Below, piece by piece: positions 45,448 to 54,622 of a stretch of 64,000 nucleotides of DNA. A model generated the notes under the pieces. It had not been told where the DNA came from and made no database searches. It saw nothing but the letters and a program-made list of their open reading frames with translations. Numbering within the stretch: position 1 is the first letter of the stretch; every line of letters starts with the position of its first letter. The translations under genes and the position numbers were made by a program. The DNA is from an uncultured Alphaproteobacteria bacterium. GTDB taxonomy: Bacteria; Pseudomonadota; Alphaproteobacteria; Rhodobacterales; Rhodobacteraceae. The DNA lies in assembly GCA_902541695.1 (NCBI GenBank), contig CACBRT010000001.1, positions 94,197 to 158,196 of the forward strand. Direction: 5' to 3'.

Positions 45448-45548
45448 ACTAAATAATTAAAAAAATATCTCTTATTTACTAGTATTTATTATTATCATAC
45501 TATAAAAAATGGTTATAACAGAAGTATTCTTAAATTAAAGGAGTTTAG

Positions 45549-46229
45549 ATGGCTTTCCCACTAATGAGAAAAGCAACTGCAGTATGGTTAGTTGAAAACA
45601 CATCTCTTACTTTTTTACAGATTGCTAATTTTTGTGGTTTACATGAATTGGAAGTCAGCGGAATTGCAGACGGTGAAGTTGCTAATGGTATAAGAGGAAT
45701 GGATCCAGTTACAAGTAACCAGTTGACTTCAGATGAAATTAAGAGATGTGAATTAGACCCTAATTCTAAACTTGAATTAATTATTAATCCTGCGACCATT
45801 GGAGAAACCAAAAGAAGGGGTCCAAGATATACCCCATTATCAAAAAGACAGGATAAACCTGCGGCAATAGCTTGGTTAGTAAAATTTTATCCTGATCTTA
45901 TGGATTCTCAAATCATAAAATTAGTTGGTACAACTAAACCTACTATTAAAGCAGTTAGAGAAAGATCTCATTGGAATATTACAAATATAGTTCCCACTGA
46001 CCCAGTTCTACTTGGTTTATGTAAACAATTAGAATTAGACTCAGCAATTTCTAAGCTGGAGAAAAAAAGTAATATAGAAGTTGAAAATAATAGTAAAAAT
46101 AAAAAAACAGACTTTTTAAATTCAATAAATTCAGATTTAGCTTTGAGTGACTTAGATAAAAATGATCTTAATAAAGAAGATATTCTGAAAAATGCTGAAA
46201 GTATTTTTGAACAGAAAGAAAAAAATTAA
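45549..46229 (+). CDS. trcR: Cell cycle transcriptional regulator TrcR (DUF1013)
   Basis: A 226-residue protein restricted largely to Alphaproteobacteria. PLMRKATAVWLVENTSLTFLQIANFCGLHELEV, the IADGEVANGIRGMDPV block, GPRYTPLSKRQDKPAAIAWLVK and IIKLVGTTKPTIKAVRERSHWN match the family closely; two helix-turn-helix-like segments are apparent (about 18-40 and 110-140). It is thought to act on RNA polymerase in the cell-cycle network. The last 60 residues are Asn/Lys/Asp-rich and poorly conserved. AAAGGAG precedes the ATG. It is convergent with the next gene. Confidence 0.92.
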   Translation: MAFPLMRKATAVWLVENTSLTFLQIANFCGLHELEVSGIADGEVANGIRGMDPVTSNQLTSDEIKRCELDPNSKLELIINPATIGETKRRGPRYTPLSKRQDKPAAIAWLVKFYPDLMDSQIIKLVGTTKPTIKAVRERSHWNITNIVPTDPVLLGLCKQLELDSAISKLEKKSNIEVENNSKNKKTDFLNSINSDLALSDLDKNDLNKEDILKNAESIFEQKEKN

Positions 46230-46257
46230 AATAATTATAGTTTAGAAGTTTTTATTT

Positions 46258-47061
46258 TTAATAAGCTGAAATTTTAATGTTTTCTGTAAGTGTTCTTCCA
46301 CCATCTATAGTAATTATTTGACCAGTAATGAAACTAGAAAGAGAAGATGCAAGATATAAGACGGTTGATGCTGCCTCTTCTGTTTCACCAATTCTTTTTA
46401 AGGGGGTAGTCTCTTTTACTTGGTCATGTAAGTCCAAATCTTCTCTAATCATTTCTTTTAATGTGGTACTCATTATACTCCCCATAGCTACAGCATTTAC
46501 TCTAATTCCTTTGTCAGCAACAGCAACAGCAAGGGACCTCGTTAATTGATTAACTGAAGCTGCACAAATAGAGTATGCAAAAGTTTCAGGTTGTAATAAT
46601 CTATCTGCAATTGAACTAAGATTAATTATAGATCCATTGTCTTTGTTTCCTTCAATATTTTTTTGGTTGATCATTTTTTTTGCAACAATTTGGCTTAATC
46701 TTAAACTTACCATAAAATTTTGATCAAATAATTTTTGAAAATTATCTTTTTCTGGAATTAGAGCATTTGAGAGATTTATTTGTCGATATCCATTTACTAA
46801 AACCTCAATTTTTTCAAATTCGTCTATTGTAGTTGCTACTAGATTATTTAAAGTTAATTTTTTCGTTAAATCACCAGAGAATGCAATTACATTGAACCCC
46901 TTTTTTTTTAACAATTCTGTTTCTTCATTTAAAGATGCTTCATCCTCATCAGCTAAAACAACATTAGCCCCAGCAGCACATAAAAGTTGAGCAACAGAGA
47001 GACCAACGCCATTACTCGCTCCAGTTACTATTGCTGTTTTTCTAAATAAATTATATTCCAT
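46258..47061 (-). CDS. SDR-family protein lacking the catalytic lysine
   Basis: A 267-residue short-chain dehydrogenase fold. The cofactor motif TGASNGVG (13-20), Asp38 after VVLA (suggesting NAD preference), Ser149/Ser150 (INLSS) and Tyr163 (AYSICA) are present, but the position of the YxxxK lysine is Ala167. The C-terminal FITGQIITIDGG block is normal. Without the Lys the usual proton relay would be weakened, so the protein may be a divergent or non-catalytic SDR. Substrate unknown. It follows rsmC on the same strand by 23 bases. Confidence 0.83.
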   Translation of the reverse strand: MEYNLFRKTAIVTGASNGVGLSVAQLLCAAGANVVLADEDEASLNEETELLKKKGFNVIAFSGDLTKKLTLNNLVATTIDEFEKIEVLVNGYRQINLSNALIPEKDNFQKLFDQNFMVSLRLSQIVAKKMINQKNIEGNKDNGSIINLSSIADRLLQPETFAYSICAASVNQLTRSLAVAVADKGIRVNAVAMGSIMSTTLKEMIREDLDLHDQVKETTPLKRIGETEEAASTVLYLASSLSSFITGQIITIDGGRTLTENIKISAY

Positions 47062-47084
47062 ATCTTAACCATATTATTCAAGAT

Positions 47085-48119
47085 TTAAATCAAATTATTT
47101 TTTGCTTTAATAATTTTATAATTTTCAGTTATATCAATATACTCATATTTTGGAAATAAATCATTGATTGATTTTTCATAAGATAATTCTTTGTTAAAAA
47201 CCATCCACATGGTACCTTTTTTTGACAATATTTTTTTTGCAGACTTTATGAAATTAAATCCCATAGAAAGTTTAAATTGTTTGTCTTTATGGAAAGGTGG
47301 GTTCATGATTACATGATCAAAATTTTTTAAATATAAATTTTCATTCTCTATATCGATCCAATTAAATTTAGCTTTTATACTTGATATATTCATTCGTGCA
47401 CTATTTAAAGCATTAAGATTAGACTCTATTAAATGTATTTGATTAATTCTAATATTCTGTTCTAGTGCTTTTGCTGACAAATAACCCCAACCCGCCCCCA
47501 AATCAGCTACCTTACCATGTAAGCAGTCTATAAATTTACTAGCTAATAAAAAAGATCCTTGGTCGACCCCTTTTTCTGAAAAGCATCCAGGGAGTGTTAA
47601 AAAATCAGAATTAATTTTTTTATATTTACCAAAGTTTTTCCATATTTTAATCCCTTTTGGGATTGATTGTGGTTTTTTTAAAATTCCAAATTTTCCATGA
47701 GATTTAGAAAAAATAGTTACTTTTATAAAATCACTTATTTTTTTTAAAAAAAAGTCTATTCCCAATTTATTATCGCCAATTATTAAAATTTCGCCATTTT
47801 TTTTTGTAATAAAAAAAGCAACTGCAATATTAAAGAAAGTTTCATTTCGACTTTTTGTAGTATTAACGAATGTAATATCGAATGATTTTGATCTTCTATT
47901 TCTAATACCTTTATGATTGACAAATGTATAATAATTTAACTTTCTGGCTTTATTAATGGATGATTTTTCTGGGTGACAAATCGTTAATTTTTTTAAACCA
48001 AGTTTTTTAAAGCTTTCAAAATCAGAAAAACCTAGTGCACATGCTTCAGACTCTAAATTATTTATCAAGTTATTTTTTTTTGCGTATAGAAATCTACTTG
48101 TAGTTTTACAACCTGACAA
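47085..48119 (-). CDS. rsmC: 16S rRNA (guanine1207-N2)-methyltransferase-like
   Basis: A 344-residue class I SAM methyltransferase with the RsmC-type two-domain layout: a degenerate N-terminal half (to about 180) and a C-terminal catalytic half with GCFSEKGVDQGSFLLAS, VADLGAGWGYLSAKAL (SAM site) and VIMNPPFHKDK (NPPF, as in N2-guanine methyltransferases). The start is TTG at 48119, one base after the clpS stop. Assignment to G1207 follows family pattern; RlmG-type activity is less likely. Lys/Asn/Phe-rich composition is like that of its neighbours. Confidence 0.82.
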   Translation of the reverse strand: MSGCKTTSRFLYAKKNNLINNLESEACALGFSDFESFKKLGLKKLTICHPEKSSINKARKLNYYTFVNHKGIRNRRSKSFDITFVNTTKSRNETFFNIAVAFFITKKNGEILIIGDNKLGIDFFLKKISDFIKVTIFSKSHGKFGILKKPQSIPKGIKIWKNFGKYKKINSDFLTLPGCFSEKGVDQGSFLLASKFIDCLHGKVADLGAGWGYLSAKALEQNIRINQIHLIESNLNALNSARMNISSIKAKFNWIDIENENLYLKNFDHVIMNPPFHKDKQFKLSMGFNFIKSAKKILSKKGTMWMVFNKELSYEKSINDLFPKYEYIDITENYKIIKAKNNLI

Positions 48120-48120
48120 A

Positions 48121-48438
48121 TTAATCTTTTTCCATTGTACATTGTAAAGGGTGTTGATTTTTTCGAGAAAATTCCATAACTTGCGTAACCTTAGTTTCAG
48201 CTATTTCATGAGGATAAACCCCTACAACCGCTAATCCTTTTTGGTGAATTGTAAGCATTATTGAGACAGCTTGTTGGTGGTCAATATTAAAAAATCTTTC
48301 CAAAATGTGAACTACAAATTCCATTGGTGTAAAATCATCATTAAGTAACAGAACTTTATACATTGATGGTTTTTTTGTCTTTGGCTTAGTTTGAGTTAAT
48401 ACTAAGGCATCTTGATCTATATCATTTTTTTTCGTCAT
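48121..48438 (-). CDS. clpS: ATP-dependent Clp protease adaptor ClpS
   Basis: A 105-residue adaptor that delivers N-degron substrates to ClpAP. The core [21 protein letters not shown], then [29 protein letters not shown] and [13 protein letters not shown], contain the N-degron pocket residues (Asn-Asp in LNDD, Met and His). It has a short N-terminal extension. The usual clpA partner is not adjacent; rsmC follows at once. It is divergent from dacA over 201 bases with no recognisable element. Confidence 0.96.
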   Translation of the reverse strand: MTKKNDIDQDALVLTQTKPKTKKPSMYKVLLLNDDFTPMEFVVHILERFFNIDHQQAVSIMLTIHQKGLAVVGVYPHEIAETKVTQVMEFSRKNQHPLQCTMEKD

Positions 48439-48639
48439 TCTTAGAAGTAAACAAAATTAATTTTTTAATCATATAATAGTATATTTAATTAATATATGTT
48501 TAATTACCTTTTTTTCCATAATAATTATTTACATCTTGAAGTTTTAAGTTTTTTTTGTTTAAAAAAATAACATTAACAAGAAATTTTTAAAATTATCTAT
48601 CAAAAAGTTTAATTCTTTTGTTTTTTTAACTTAATTAAT

Positions 48640-50049
48640 ATGTCTTTACTTATATTTACCCAGTATTTGGTACTTACTAAAAGGAATATTTTTTTCAAAT
48701 TAAATTTTATATTCATTCTTTTTTTTATAAATGTTAGCACTCCAAGAAGTGCTATTTCACTTGAATTAGCAACTTATGTTATAGATGCAAGAAGTGGAGA
48801 ATTTATTTATGGTAAGAACTATAAGAAAAAATTGCATCCTGCTTCTCTCACAAAAATGATGACTCTCTATCTTACCTTTAATGAAATAAAAAACAAAAGA
48901 ATAAAATTAGACGAACTTGTCAAGATAAGCTCTAATGCTTCAAATGAACCGCCATCAAAATTAGGATTAAAAAAAAATCAAAAAGTTTCAGTAAGAAATT
49001 TATTGAGAGCAGCTGCGATTAGATCTGCAAATGATGCAGCAACAGCTTTAGGAGAACTTATTTCAGGTTCTGAAAGCAAGTTTGCGGATTATATGACACT
49101 AGCTGCAAGACAAATGGGTATGCGTGACACCACTTTTAAAAATGCTCATGGTCTTACTGCTTCAAAACATTTGTCCACTCCTAAAGATATGGCAATTTTA
49201 GCAAGAAGGTTAATATATGATTTTCCTGAATACTATAATATTTTTGGTAGAACTTCGGTTAATGTGATAGGTAGGACTTTATATAATACTAACAGAAAGT
49301 TTTTATCCCTTTATGAAGGTTCTGACGGAATTAAAACAGGTTTTACATCTTCTGCTGGATTTAATTTGGCAGCTTCTGCTAAAAGAGGTAATAAAAGGAT
49401 AATAGGTATTGTCTTTGGAAGTAGTTCTGTTTCTCTCAGGAATAAAAGAATGTCAGAGTTACTTGATATTGGATTTTCGAATTCAAAGAAAATTATTGGA
49501 TATAAGGATTTAAAAAAATTAAATTTATATCCTGATATGATTAATAAAACTGGAAAATACAGTCTATTAGAATTCAGTTATTTACCACTGAGAAGGCCAA
49601 TTTTATTTAGTAATTTTAATTCTTTAGAGCAAAGCACTTTTAATGATAATGAAATAGAGAAATTAATTTTAGAAATGAATGATTTAGAAGAAAATAGCAT
49701 CACAATTGTTGAGATTTCAAAAATCCCATTAATTAGACCTTTATCTTTAGTAAAAATCGACAAATCCTTTCAAAAGAAGAATGAAGATGATTATGAAAAT
49801 ATAGACATTAAAAACTATAGTATAAATGTTGGTTTTTATTTTAATAAATATAATGCTGAGCAGGACTTACCAAGTGTTTTGCTTAATGACACTAGTTTAA
49901 CTGAAAAAGTAAAAGCAACAATTATAAATGATATTTATAAACAAAAGATGGGATTTAGAATCAATATTTCACCACTTTCAAAAAAAAATGCACTAAGAGC
50001 TTGTGAAAAAATAAAATCTACAGGAGAGCTTTGCGAAGTTTCAGATTAA
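48640..50049 (+). CDS. dacA: D-alanyl-D-alanine carboxypeptidase with SPOR-like C-terminus
   Basis: A 469-residue penicillin-binding protein 5/6-type S11 enzyme that trims the terminal D-Ala from peptidoglycan stem peptides. It has an N-terminal hydrophobic signal (about 20-38), the SxxK motif in ASLTKMM, SxN in RSANDAATAL, and KTG in GIKTGFTSSAG. After the catalytic domain (to about 290) comes a linker and a C-terminal segment (about 395-469, YSINVGFYFNKYNAEQDL) resembling a SPOR repeat that binds denuded glycan. Convergent with rpmE, leaving 18 bases. Confidence 0.92.
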   Translation: MSLLIFTQYLVLTKRNIFFKLNFIFILFFINVSTPRSAISLELATYVIDARSGEFIYGKNYKKKLHPASLTKMMTLYLTFNEIKNKRIKLDELVKISSNASNEPPSKLGLKKNQKVSVRNLLRAAAIRSANDAATALGELISGSESKFADYMTLAARQMGMRDTTFKNAHGLTASKHLSTPKDMAILARRLIYDFPEYYNIFGRTSVNVIGRTLYNTNRKFLSLYEGSDGIKTGFTSSAGFNLAASAKRGNKRIIGIVFGSSSVSLRNKRMSELLDIGFSNSKKIIGYKDLKKLNLYPDMINKTGKYSLLEFSYLPLRRPILFSNFNSLEQSTFNDNEIEKLILEMNDLEENSITIVEISKIPLIRPLSLVKIDKSFQKKNEDDYENIDIKNYSINVGFYFNKYNAEQDLPSVLLNDTSLTEKVKATIINDIYKQKMGFRINISPLSKKNALRACEKIKSTGELCEVSD

Positions 50050-50067
50050 TATAAAGAATTATATTTT

Positions 50068-50289
50068 TTAGAAACCAAGACCTTCATATTTTTTCTTAAA
50101 TTTGGAAACTCTTCCGCCTGTATCTAGTAACTTTTGTTTGCCTCCAGTCCATGCAGGATGAGAAGAGGGATCAATATCAAGGTTAATTTTATCTCCATCT
50201 TTACCATATGTTGATCTTGTTTTATATATTTCTCCTGTTGTAAGGACTACATCAACAAAATGGTAGTCAGGGTGTATATCTTTCTTCAT
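50068..50289 (-). CDS. rpmE: 50S ribosomal protein L31
   Basis: A 73-residue L31. [44 protein letters not shown] and the final KKKYEGLGF are characteristic. The zinc Cys residues (CxxC) of the C+ type are absent, so this is the C-minus, zinc-independent form, common in Alphaproteobacteria. It is the last gene of the ffh-to-rpmE run, two bases after rplS. Confidence 0.96.
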   Translation of the reverse strand: MKKDIHPDYHFVDVVLTTGEIYKTRSTYGKDGDKINLDIDPSSHPAWTGGKQKLLDTGGRVSKFKKKYEGLGF

Positions 50290-50291
50290 TA

Positions 50292-50678
50292 TTACTCCTT
50301 ATTTTTATTAGATAAAGGTCTATAGTTAGTTTTTTCTGCGATTCTAGCTGATCTTCCACTTCTTTCCCTCAGATAATAAAGTTTAGCTCTCCTCACTTTT
50401 CCTCTTCTAATTACTGTTATTTTGTCTATATTTGGTGAATGTAGTGGGAAAATTCTTTCAACACCCTCCCCAAAAGATACTTTTCTTACAGTAAATGAAG
50501 CAGCTATGCCTAGCCCCCCTTTTCTGGATATTACAACTCCTTCATAATTTTGAACTCTGCTTCTACTGCCTTCACTTACTTTATAACCTATTCTTAATGT
50601 ATCCCCAGGAGCAAAATCTGGTATTTCTTTATCCAATTTTTTTACTTGTTCAACATTTATTTGATCAATTATATCCAT
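50292..50678 (-). CDS. rplS: 50S ribosomal protein L19
   Basis: A 128-residue L19 at the 30S-50S interface. Landmarks are [54 protein letters not shown] and [20 protein letters not shown] start at ATG 50678, with a GGGG ribosome binding site six bases upstream; a GTG at 50690 would add four residues. It lies 16 bases after trmD. Confidence 0.96.
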   Translation of the reverse strand: MDIIDQINVEQVKKLDKEIPDFAPGDTLRIGYKVSEGSRSRVQNYEGVVISRKGGLGIAASFTVRKVSFGEGVERIFPLHSPNIDKITVIRRGKVRRAKLYYLRERSGRSARIAEKTNYRPLSNKNKE

Positions 50679-50694
50679 TTTTAACCCCACTAAG

Positions 50695-51423
50695 TTAACA
50701 GCTCCCTAAAGATTTATATATATCCCACAAGTCTGGGCGTCTTTTTTTTGTAAGTTCTTTAGATTTATTTAGTTTCCATTTTCTTATATTCTCATGATGT
50801 CCCGATAGCAATTCTTCAGGAATTGATAAATTTTTCCAAGTTTTAGGAACAGTGTATTGTGGATATTCCAACAAATTATTTACGAAACTTTCCTCATCCA
50901 ATGATTTTTGATTCCCTAATACATGTGGTATAAGCCTTACAACTGAATCAATCAAGACCTGAGCTGCAATTTCACCTCCAGATAAAATAAAATCTCCAAG
51001 TGATAATTCAGGTATTTTATGAAAATTTAAAAATCTTTCATCAAATCCTTCATATCTTCCACAGATGATAGTAATACCTTTACATTTTGAAAAGCTCAAT
51101 GCTTTGGACTGATTAAATCTTTTTCCTCTAGGTGACAATGCAACTATTGGCCATTGTGAGCGTGGATAAGAATTTTTTTTCAATATACAATTTAATGCAT
51201 TATCCAAAACGTCAGCTTTTAAAATTTGGCCTGCTCCTCCTCCAGCAGGAGGACTGTCTATTGTTTTTCTTTTATCAAAGGCAAAATCTCTTAAATTAAA
51301 AGTTTCCAAATTCCACAACTTATTTTTCAATGCTTTTCCAATCAAAGAATACGATAAACATCCAGGAAACATTTCTGGAAATACTGTAAGAACATTAGCG
51401 GTCCACATATAATTCTTGCTCAT
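50695..51423 (-). CDS. trmD: tRNA (guanine37-N1)-methyltransferase
   Basis: A 242-residue SPOUT enzyme making m1G37 to prevent frameshifting. [13 protein letters not shown] at the N-terminus, [37 protein letters not shown] and [31 protein letters not shown] (active-site knot) are conserved, as is the C-terminal RPDLWD. I start at ATG 51423, with GGA seven bases upstream; the frame extends ten codons into the end of rimM. The neighbours are the canonical ones. Confidence 0.95.
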   Translation of the reverse strand: MSKNYMWTANVLTVFPEMFPGCLSYSLIGKALKNKLWNLETFNLRDFAFDKRKTIDSPPAGGGAGQILKADVLDNALNCILKKNSYPRSQWPIVALSPRGKRFNQSKALSFSKCKGITIICGRYEGFDERFLNFHKIPELSLGDFILSGGEIAAQVLIDSVVRLIPHVLGNQKSLDEESFVNNLLEYPQYTVPKTWKNLSIPEELLSGHHENIRKWKLNKSKELTKKRRPDLWDIYKSLGSC

Positions 51424-51442
51424 TTTTGTTCCATAATTATTA

Positions 51443-51970
51443 TCAATTCTCATCTACAAAATTTGAAATTATTTTTTTTTCTTCAATAAATACACTTGGA
51501 AAATTTTTTTTATCGAAATTAATCAAAATTTTTGAATTATTTTTATCTCTAATTATTTCAAGAATATCTCCAGCTCCGAAATTATATATTCCGGTTACCC
51601 TACCTATTAATTCATTTTTTTTATTAAAAACACAGCATCCTTCCAAATCTGAGTAAAAGAAGTCGTTTTTTTCACATTTATAAAACTTTTGCTTGCTAGC
51701 TAATAATTTTTTACCAACTAGCAATTTTGAAGTTTCAACACAGTTTGATGAAGCAATTTTAGCTAAAAATTGATTTTTTGAAGAATTATTTATCCTTTTA
51801 TTAAAATTTATCTTAACTTTTTCATTAGTACTTTCTAAAAAAATGGGTTCATAATCAAATATTGATGTAGGTTCTTGACAATAAGAAACAATCTTTACTT
51901 GCCCTTTAATTCCATAAGTTTTAACGATTTGTCCAACTACAACTAAATCTTTTTTTTTATCAATATTCAA
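51443..51970 (-). CDS. rimM: Ribosome maturation factor RimM
   Basis: A 175-residue 16S processing factor that binds S19 during 30S assembly. VVGQIVKTYGIKGQVKI is the N-terminal RimM block, and VFNKKNELIGRVTGIYNFGAGDILEI the start of the PRC-barrel domain, ending in VFIEEKKIISNFVDEN where relatives have PFV...V.P. The sequence between the domains is divergent. The start is TTG at 51970; no ATG or GTG fits and no ribosome binding site is visible. It lies 30 bases after rpsP. Confidence 0.9.
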   Translation of the reverse strand: MNIDKKKDLVVVGQIVKTYGIKGQVKIVSYCQEPTSIFDYEPIFLESTNEKVKINFNKRINNSSKNQFLAKIASSNCVETSKLLVGKKLLASKQKFYKCEKNDFFYSDLEGCCVFNKKNELIGRVTGIYNFGAGDILEIIRDKNNSKILINFDKKNFPSVFIEEKKIISNFVDEN

Positions 51971-52000
51971 CTGATTAATATATTAAAATTTGTAACTAAA

Positions 52001-52660
52001 TTATTTTTTCTCATCATGTTCTTCTGCTTTTGGAGAAGAGTCTACTTTTTTATCATTATCTAAATTCTGTATTACTTGTTCTTTAGAATTTTTATTTTTT
52101 TCTTTATCTAAATTTGGATGATCTTCGGCTACACTTTCATCACCAGAAATAACATTAGTGGAAACTTCTTCTGATGAATTATCTGAGCTTGATTCTATAT
52201 TTTCAATCCCATCCTCTTTAGCTTTTTTGTCTTCAACTTCTTTTCCAGTACGGACACTATTATCTTTTTCTAAAGGTTTATCTTTATTTTCATCTTTGAT
52301 ATCAGAATTTTCATTTTCCAATTTAGTTTGTTTTTCGGATTTAGAAGCCTCTCTTTCCAAAGTTGCCTTATGTTTTTTTCCTTTGTTAGGATTATTTCTC
52401 TTTTTATTTTCTAACACAGACAAGTTTTCAAGTAATCGAGATATCCTATCAGAAACCTGAGCTCCTTTTTTTAGCCAATCCTTTATCTTATCAATATTTA
52501 GGTTTACTCGATTGGGATCGTCTTTCGATAATAAAGGATTGTAAGTACCTAATTTTTCAATAAACCGTCCATCTCTTGGCATCCTACTGTCAGCCGCAAC
52601 TACTCTATAAAAAGGTCTCTTTTTTGATCCACCTCTAGTTAAACGAATTTTGATTGCCAT
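52001..52660 (-). CDS. rpsP: 30S ribosomal protein S16 with long acidic/charged tail
   Basis: Residues 1-80 are ordinary S16: [43 protein letters not shown] and [19 protein letters not shown]. Residues 85-219 form a Lys/Glu/Asp/Ser/Asn-rich, probably disordered extension. S16 is usually 80-100 residues, and in Alphaproteobacteria can reach about 165, so at 219 this one is exceptional. The frame remains open and the tail lacks stop codons, so it is likely translated. It sits between chorismate mutase and rimM as expected. Confidence 0.94.
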   Translation of the reverse strand: MAIKIRLTRGGSKKRPFYRVVAADSRMPRDGRFIEKLGTYNPLLSKDDPNRVNLNIDKIKDWLKKGAQVSDRISRLLENLSVLENKKRNNPNKGKKHKATLEREASKSEKQTKLENENSDIKDENKDKPLEKDNSVRTGKEVEDKKAKEDGIENIESSSDNSSEEVSTNVISGDESVAEDHPNLDKEKNKNSKEQVIQNLDNDKKVDSSPKAEEHDEKK

Positions 52661-52689
52661 ATATTATCTCCTACAGACTTAATAAATTT

Positions 52690-52980
52690 TTAATTTTTTT
52701 TCATTTTGTTATGGTTATTTTTTACTTCAGAAGTAATTGTCTTAAATATTTTTTCTGCAAAATTTGGATTTAAGTTAGCTTCTTTTGCAATCTTTAAAAT
52801 CCTTTTTATTTGAAGTAGTTCCCTATCAGTATCAGATGAGGGGAGATTATTTATTGCTTTAATTTGTCCAATTTTATTTGTTTTTTCAAATCTTTCACCT
52901 AGCGTATAAATAAGAACAGAGTCAAGCCTGTCTATAGACCTTCTGTATTCATCCAATTTTTCTTTATATCTATTATTCAT
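52690..52980 (-). CDS. Chorismate mutase, AroQ type
   Basis: A 96-residue all-helical chorismate mutase that converts chorismate to prephenate for Phe and Tyr synthesis. Active-site residues follow the AroQ pattern: Arg in YRRSIDRLDSVLIYTLGER, the Arg and Lys about 15-28 residues later (ERF...IGQIK) and TDRELLQIKRIL. Position between ffh and rpsP is common in Alphaproteobacteria. It starts with ATG, five bases after the ffh stop. Confidence 0.88.
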   Translation of the reverse strand: MNNRYKEKLDEYRRSIDRLDSVLIYTLGERFEKTNKIGQIKAINNLPSSDTDRELLQIKRILKIAKEANLNPNFAEKIFKTITSEVKNNHNKMKKN

Positions 52981-52985
52981 TTTTA

Positions 52986-54473
52986 TTATTTTTTTTTCAT
53001 AAAACCAGGAATATTTCCCATAATTTTTGAAAAATTATTTTGGTTGATTTGAGAAGACAACTGTCTGCTTAGATTAGGATTATTCTGTAAGATTTTGTCA
53101 AAATCTTCATCATTTCTTTTTCTACCAGTCATATCTCCAAGTAAATCTCTTAAAATACCTTTTCCACTTTTTCGACCAATTTTTTTCATCATATCGGACA
53201 TTTGTCGATGCATCTTGATAAGTTTATTAACATCAGAAACTTCTTGTCCTGCACCATAAGCAATTCTTTTTTTTCTGCTAGCTTGCAAAATTTGTGGATA
53301 AGCTCTTTCTCTTCTTGTCATGGACAATATCAAGGCAATTTGTTTCCCTAAAATTTTGTCATCAATTTTTGAACTATCGATTTGTTTTGATATTTTACCA
53401 AATCCAGGTATCATACCCATCATACCTTTCATTCCACCCATTTTAATCGTTTGCTCAAGTTGCATTTTTAAATCATTCATATTGAATTGCCCTTTTTCAA
53501 GGCGTTTTAACATTTTTTCAGTTTTTTCAGTATCAAGTTTTTCTTGAGCTTTCTCTACTAAAGATACTATATCTCCCATAGCAAGTATTCTATTAGCTAT
53601 CCTAGCTGGGTCGAATGCTTCTAATTCTGTAGATTTTTCTCCTACCCCAATAAATTTAATAGGTTTCTGGGTAATAGCTGTCATTGATAAAGCAGCCCCT
53701 CCTCTACTATCTCCGTCCAACTTAGTAATTATTATTCCATTTAATTTAGATAACTCATTAAATTTTTTTGCTACATTAACAGCGTCTTGACCAGTTAATC
53801 CATCAACTACTAAGAGTGTTTCATTAGGATTAATTTTTGATTTAATTTGAATAATTTCATCCATTAAATTGTTTTCAATATGCATTCTTCCTGCCGTATC
53901 GAGTATGAACACATCATATCCACCTAATTTGGCTTGTTGTTCAGCTCGCACAGCAATATCTACCGGTATTTGATTTGGAACTATTTCTAGAACATCAATT
54001 TGATTTTCATTCCCAAGTATTTTTAGCTGTTCCATTGCGGCCGGTCTGCTTGTATCTAAACTAGCAATTAAAACTTTTTTCTTTTCTTTTCTTTTTAGAA
54101 AATTTGCTAATTTTGCAGTAGTTGTTGTTTTTCCTGAACCTTGAAGACCTACCATCAAAATACTTGCTGGAGGAGAATCTATTTTAAGAGAATGGTCATT
54201 GTCATTTTTACTGGATAGTAATTCTATTAATTCGTCATTAACAATTTTTATAACTAGTTGAGCAGGCGACACGGATTTAATAACAGCTTGACCAGTTGCC
54301 TTAACCCTAATCTTTTCAATCAAATCTTTAACTACTTCTAAAGCCACGTCAGCCTCTAGAAGAGAAATTCGTACCTCTCTCAAAGTATTATTAACATCTT
54401 CTTCAGTAACAATTCCTTTTTTTGTTAATTTTTCTAAAATATTTGTTAAATTTTTTGAAAGAGTGTTAAACAT
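52986..54473 (-). CDS. ffh: Signal recognition particle protein Ffh
   Basis: A 495-residue SRP54 GTPase that binds 4.5S RNA and signal peptides and targets nascent membrane proteins to FtsY. The N domain (1-90), G1 GLQGSGKTTTTAKLA, ASLDTSRPAAMEQL, DTAGRMH, TKLDGDSRGGAAL and FIGVGEK form the NG domain, and the Met-rich M domain is visible in MGGMKGMMGMIPGFGKIS and MHRQMSDMMKK. Length is slightly above the usual 450. It heads the minus-strand cluster to rpmE. The 4.5S RNA gene is not seen here. Confidence 0.96.
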   Translation of the reverse strand: MFNTLSKNLTNILEKLTKKGIVTEEDVNNTLREVRISLLEADVALEVVKDLIEKIRVKATGQAVIKSVSPAQLVIKIVNDELIELLSSKNDNDHSLKIDSPPASILMVGLQGSGKTTTTAKLANFLKRKEKKKVLIASLDTSRPAAMEQLKILGNENQIDVLEIVPNQIPVDIAVRAEQQAKLGGYDVFILDTAGRMHIENNLMDEIIQIKSKINPNETLLVVDGLTGQDAVNVAKKFNELSKLNGIIITKLDGDSRGGAALSMTAITQKPIKFIGVGEKSTELEAFDPARIANRILAMGDIVSLVEKAQEKLDTEKTEKMLKRLEKGQFNMNDLKMQLEQTIKMGGMKGMMGMIPGFGKISKQIDSSKIDDKILGKQIALILSMTRRERAYPQILQASRKKRIAYGAGQEVSDVNKLIKMHRQMSDMMKKIGRKSGKGILRDLLGDMTGRKRNDEDFDKILQNNPNLSRQLSSQINQNNFSKIMGNIPGFMKKK

Positions 54474-54622
54474 AAATAAACCAATATTTCTTAAAATTAA
54501 ATATAACTAAAATTTTAAATTACCAGATTAGTATTTGGATCTAGGCTAATTTTTATTATTGGTCAAGTAGTATGTAATTTTGCTTACTTGCAAAAAAATT
54601 ATGGTATTGTTAAGTGGTAATT

